From assembly GCA_944548615.1 (NCBI GenBank), contig OX155980.1:64126874-64190873 (forward strand): 64,000 nucleotides of DNA, in the 5' to 3' direction. Under the pieces are notes generated by a model. The model was not told the origin of the DNA. It did not search any database and worked only from the letters and a program-made list of their open reading frames with translations. This document shows positions 59,736 through 64,000 of the stretch, one piece after another. The stretch comes from Micropterix aruncella (taxonomy: Eukaryota; Arthropoda; Insecta; Lepidoptera; Micropterigidae). The position numbers were made by a program, and so were the translations under genes. The stretch's first letter is position 1. Every line of letters begins with the position of its first letter.

Positions 59736-60349
59736 AATAATTGACGACCATGCCTGTCATCTCTAGCATAGAAAGCCGCACATGGTGCGACTAAGTATAA
59801 CAGGAACTATTTTTTGCTATTCTATAACGCTAAACAGAAGAATTCGCTGTGCCCAAATCAGCCTACAAATAATACCCTTGAATGTACAAGTATACTTGAC
59901 TTCAAATGCTTTCAAGTAGTCTTGTTTATGTAATTGTTTGTTTGTTGTTTCACCTAACAGCGTTAAAAAGCAAATCGCCTGTTTGCCTCATAAATAGCAG
60001 TAATTATGGTAGTTTATTTTGTTCTTCACACCGCTGTTGTGGGAATTTAATGCCACAACTGTGTCCGTTTCACCCGGTATCGGCAAGCCAGCAGACACTT
60101 CGCAGGATGGGATTTAGTGGGATTTAATCCACTAAGGTCGATCACCTTTCCACGGGTAGCTCCTCCGTCGTTAACGGACATTGGCTCCCCGAGGGGTGCC
60201 AGGTTAGCAGCCGCCTGGCGTTCGGCTTCAAGTCGCTGGCAGTATGGTCTACTTTATTACCATAGCAAGATAAACTGGCCAGACTTTGGCTCTACCCACC
60301 AATTCAAATTTGAGTGGCGGCTATATATTATGTTACATTGCTACTTTTT
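59736..60349. other. Intergenic DNA with GC-rich segment
   Basis: The segment 60050-60250 is GC-rich, with a TGGGATTTAGTGGGATTTAA repeat. Overlapping ORFs (59906-60356) are unrecognised; it could be a retroelement 5' region. Confidence 0.35.
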
Positions 60350-60450
60350 ATCGTGAAGTTTCACAACGAGCGGGTTATTGTCATGCGACAATCTCCTGCG
60401 ACCAAAGCTACTATGCTTATATGTATGTGCGCGTGTAGCATCTATGAGGT
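60350..60450 (-). mobile_element. SINE 3' fragment (copy C)
   Basis: The reverse complement reads GGAGATTGTCGCATGACAAT, AACCCGCTCGTTGTGAAACT and TCACGATAAAAAGTAG, matching the tail of copy B. The tRNA-like head is absent. Confidence 0.65.
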
Positions 60451-63400
60451 TCTACGCCGGTGTTTTGACACAATAGTCTAAGTAAACGTGTACTCTCAAT
60501 AACTATACAAAAATGATAGAGAAGCTAGTGATTAAACTACCGCGCCTGGTCAACCGCTCTGAGTTACTGCTTCTGCATTGGATAATGACCGATGAGCATT
60601 CACCCAAGGTAGTCGTTAGATATTGCTCTACTTTTTTCTGAATTAGGATAACTTTGACAGGATGAACAATCATGATGACTCCGAAGTGTTAAACGCATTT
60701 TATATATTTATATGTTCTTGTCTATGCGGGGTTTTACAGCAGATGCAGTAGCCACTTCTAATTAAAATGTCAAACCAAATAATAACGTACATCTTTCGTT
60801 CAATTTAATATATATTTAAAGAATTACTTTTATCCTAAATAGAACCAAAACTTCATAACTAGGTAAGTACCAGATATGAATCATATTTGACGGCTTCAAA
60901 GAGATCAAGGAAGACCATGTGATCTCACTGTTCTTGGCATAGAACGGGAGGATAAACGGTCAAAGAGACTTTCTGAAATTACTGATACATTTTAAATATA
61001 AATACTGTATATATATTATATAAAATATTTTTTTTTAATATAATACATTTTAAGTTAAATACCGACATTTTACTGAAATTATCAATGTACCTAGAGTGTA
61101 GAAGATAAGACCAGACTCTAAGCCACGGTCGCAGCTACATAATGCCAGAATTAGATGGAGAATATTACTTTACTAGTCCTAAGTAAGAAACGAAAATTGC
61201 TAGACCAATTAAGCTGTACTCGTAAATCTATGTATTACGACATTTTTACGTAAGAAAACCACGTATCGTCAAATTTTCGATTGAACATAACGCCATTACA
61301 TGTAATGTTATAACAGTATTGAACTAAATCCCAACGCATTGCAAAGTGGAAACGCCAGTATTAATGATGCCACTGCAGGCCGAAATGTCTGTCTTGAATA
61401 GTATCACAATCGTTTATTATAGGTACGTCGAAATGTGAAAAGTAGTTTAAACTGTACAGTGTACATACTTACATAATGGTCGATGATGACGCCTCATACA
61501 ATTAATAAGGATACGGCTAAATTCTAGCAGGAGAATTGACGGCTTTTGGCGTTTTGGAAGCAAGACTGCTCCAGACATGCAGCGCATATATCATTGCCAG
61601 AAACGCAAATTCGCCATCGAAGTTTGACACGCCGGCAATGGCATCACACCATTGCGCTTCAGATATTATCGAGCACCAACCGTGTCCTTGTTTGGCCATT
61701 ATTTCCGTCAGGAAGATCGTTATTTAAGGGTTGCCTCTCAAAAAACTGGAATGCAATATCACCGCTTGCCAAGGGCGTCATTCCATCTAGAGGCACGGTT
61801 CTCAAAATTCGGTTAAAGACAAAGTAAACGTAATTGATAAACTGGCAAAAGCATGTTTTATAGTAGATTTTACAGTTGCTTTACCTGTAACTACTGCTGC
61901 GCAACGGCCCGTAAAATTATGGTAAAATTTTAAGTGTCATGGCAGCCTGTTATCCGCTGTTTCGTCTGACAGCTCCGACAATTCGTTCATCTTTAGATGT
62001 ACTATTTCCATAACTGAAATTTCAAATTCAGGTAAAAGTGAAAAATTTGACTATATAATCAACGTTACGGAACATCGAAGAAAATGTAATCTCCGAAAGA
62101 CGTGACACACTGTAATAACAGCACTGACTGACAGCTGTAGGAGCGCTTGGTTGTCGGTAGGTACACTGAACAAAATGCTCCTATTAGATAATATAAAAAT
62201 ATGGTTAATTCATCATGTGAAACCATCATCCAAAATTGAGAATTAATCAAGTGGATAGAGAAAAACTAAACGGAATTACGATGTCACGTAAAGTAGAGAA
62301 CAGTAGGAAGTCACTATAATTACAGTAGAAATATTGCAAATTTTAGATGACCGCTGACCAAAAAAATCTGACTATTACACAAACAAATAATGAAATCATA
62401 TCATATCATACGAGGATTCCTCATGATATGGGAGTTATCATACATAAATTACGTGGTCAATATATTTTGGGTGAATTTCTATTGCTTCTTACTCTAAATG
62501 AATTCAGCCTATACTTGGAATAGTTTTCTCATAGTTTGTATGAATCTTACGAATCTTTAAAGAAATCGTACCTCATAGCCACAATTTGCTTGTGAAAATA
62601 TATTGTTATGCCTTGGGAACAATAAATTTGTCAATGTATATCTGTACCCGTTGTATATCAGAAACTACAGCACTAATTAGGACCAAATTATGGACAAAAA
62701 ATTATTTCAATGTATATCAACCATATCAGTTAGCACCGGTCCTAGATGAATAAAGATATGAGGCTTAGAAGTCAGAGTGCATTGCCGTCATTTATTGCTT
62801 ACTTCACCTTTCGACATCTTCGGCGGATTTTTAATTAAAAATGTTGTAATCTGAAAAATGATTACTTCATAACTCTGTTACTATTAGCGCTAGAATAGAA
62901 AGAATCCTGAGAATAACACCTCTGACTTTACTGTAAGTAATCAAAATAAGGAATTTGAAAATCCAACCTGAAAATCGCGATTATTATAAACGGTTAAAAA
63001 ATCAGTTGAGTCTAGGGGAAGCTACATCGAGAAATTTGAGAAAGTATATGAGATCGTGTATCAGCCAGGTTTGTAACTAGTGATTCATGAAACTCGGCGA
63101 ATTTACTTTTGTAAAATAATACCGTCATATTTTCAGCATGCGACTATAAATCTATGTCTCAAAGGCACCGTGCTCTACTATTGACATTCAATATTCTTGG
63201 AAGACTTGGCACTTGAAGAAAAAGACGTAGCAGTTACAGCGGGGTCGTGACGTGGAACAAATCCGCGCAGTTTCGTCGCGCTGATTCGTCCGTGTGTTTG
63301 CGTTTGATTTATGAAGAAAAGATCCATTAGGAATGAACAAACATAGCGTCTGGGAGTTTGTGGCCTCGGAGGTGTCAAATTGATTATGCATATGAGCCCA

Positions 63401-64000
63401 CCGCCGCGCGGACACGCAGCGCAGTGGCGATCTTTATTGACGCGAAGGCTCTCTTCTACTAAAATTAATTAGCGGATAACGATCCTCTATTCATCTCTGT
63501 GAAACTGCTACCGGATACTGTATCTATTTAACTTTAACTTAGGCACGTACTACACCTCGCCGTAAGCTAAAGCGGCTAAACGTCATGGCGCTTTATCAAA
63601 ATAAAAGCATATGATGATGATGATAATATAAGGGGTATAGTCGATCACACAGCTACCCGAATTATACTCTATTGACCGCCAGTCCTTATTGTAGACACCA
63701 GCTCTCTGCAACCAGCTCACTTGGGAGATTAGTCGAAGAATCCACGACGGACAGAGACGAATATGAAAATTCGACAAAATTATTTGGATTCTATTAACAA
63801 ATATCCAAAATTCACCATAATGATCCACAGGACCGAATACATCAAAATAGAATGTCGATTTTATCGACTGACAGCGATGGGGTGTCAACTAATTTGTTCA
63901 TGCCTCAGTGCACTATATCCCGAAATATGCGGATTCTCACTTTGACAAACGGCCCCTCGACCAATCAGGTAGTTTTATTAAGTATCGATATTATCCACTT
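60451..64000. other. Intergenic DNA to the right edge
   Basis: No gene supported. Overlapping short ORFs at 61517-61827, 63178-63415 and 63583-63945 occur on both strands without recognised content. A TGATGATGATGAT run lies near 63611. Confidence 0.4.

Noticed and set aside
59906..60356. Two overlapping ORFs near the GC-rich segment
   Set aside because: No domain recognised; the second runs into a minus-strand SINE fragment.

Overview
The window is eukaryotic and almost certainly from a moth or butterfly. It is AT-rich, with long TA microsatellites, spliced genes with GT-AG introns, and a repeat content typical of Lepidoptera: an RTE-type 3' end with a TCATCA tail, Jockey/CR1-like and RNase H-bearing LINEs, a Lep1-like Helitron start, tRNA-derived SINEs, a Penelope-like element and many foldback MITEs. 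There is no bacterial-type gene organisation. I found no complete host gene. There are two weak candidates for single host exons (34692-34824 and 41911-42005). Family names below come from remembered family motifs; no database search was run.

Layout. 1-719: a MITE with perfect 122-bp inverted ends, beside TA microsatellite. 2.6-5.1 kb: a graveyard of LINE 3' ends, including a truncated LINE with a 15-bp target-site duplication that forms a chimeric ORF. 5-13.8 kb: mostly anonymous AT-rich DNA with dispersed repeats. 13.85-23.77 kb: the main feature, a roughly 9.9-kb apparently autonomous DNA transposon of CACTA (CMC/EnSpm) type. 25.9-28.6 kb: two LINE remnants in opposite orientation plus a 650-bp TA tract. 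29.4-33.2 kb: a hAT MITE with its 8-bp TSD, a 640-bp foldback, a Penelope-like element with inverted terminal repeats, and a LINE tail. 37-41.5 kb: more repeats, and a second copy of the LINE seen at 3.6 kb with its own 12-bp TSD. 43.9-45.1 kb: an internally deleted Harbinger element. 49.4-52.6 kb: a long LINE with an uninterrupted endonuclease/reverse-transcriptase ORF. 52.9-60.5 kb: a possible second CACTA-type end, SINEs, a CpG-rich patch and a 200-N assembly gap.

The large transposon has short termini starting CACTCAGA, flanked by TA on both sides, and subterminal arrays rich in a CAATGT/ACATTG motif. Gene 1 has seven exons that join in frame across six GT-AG introns to give 606 aa (SAM-like N-terminus, Ser/Arg-rich middle, DUF-like remainder). 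Gene 2 is a single-exon 801-aa transposase with two N-terminal C2H2-type zinc fingers and a D/D/E-type core. Gene 2 starts inside the last exon of gene 1, overlapping it by 23 nt in another frame. The 3' end of the element was tandemly duplicated, and a 257-bp piggyBac-type MITE then landed in one copy, so the other copy preserves the empty TTAA site. Introns carry a MITE, a LINE-tail-like repeat and a Helitron fragment.
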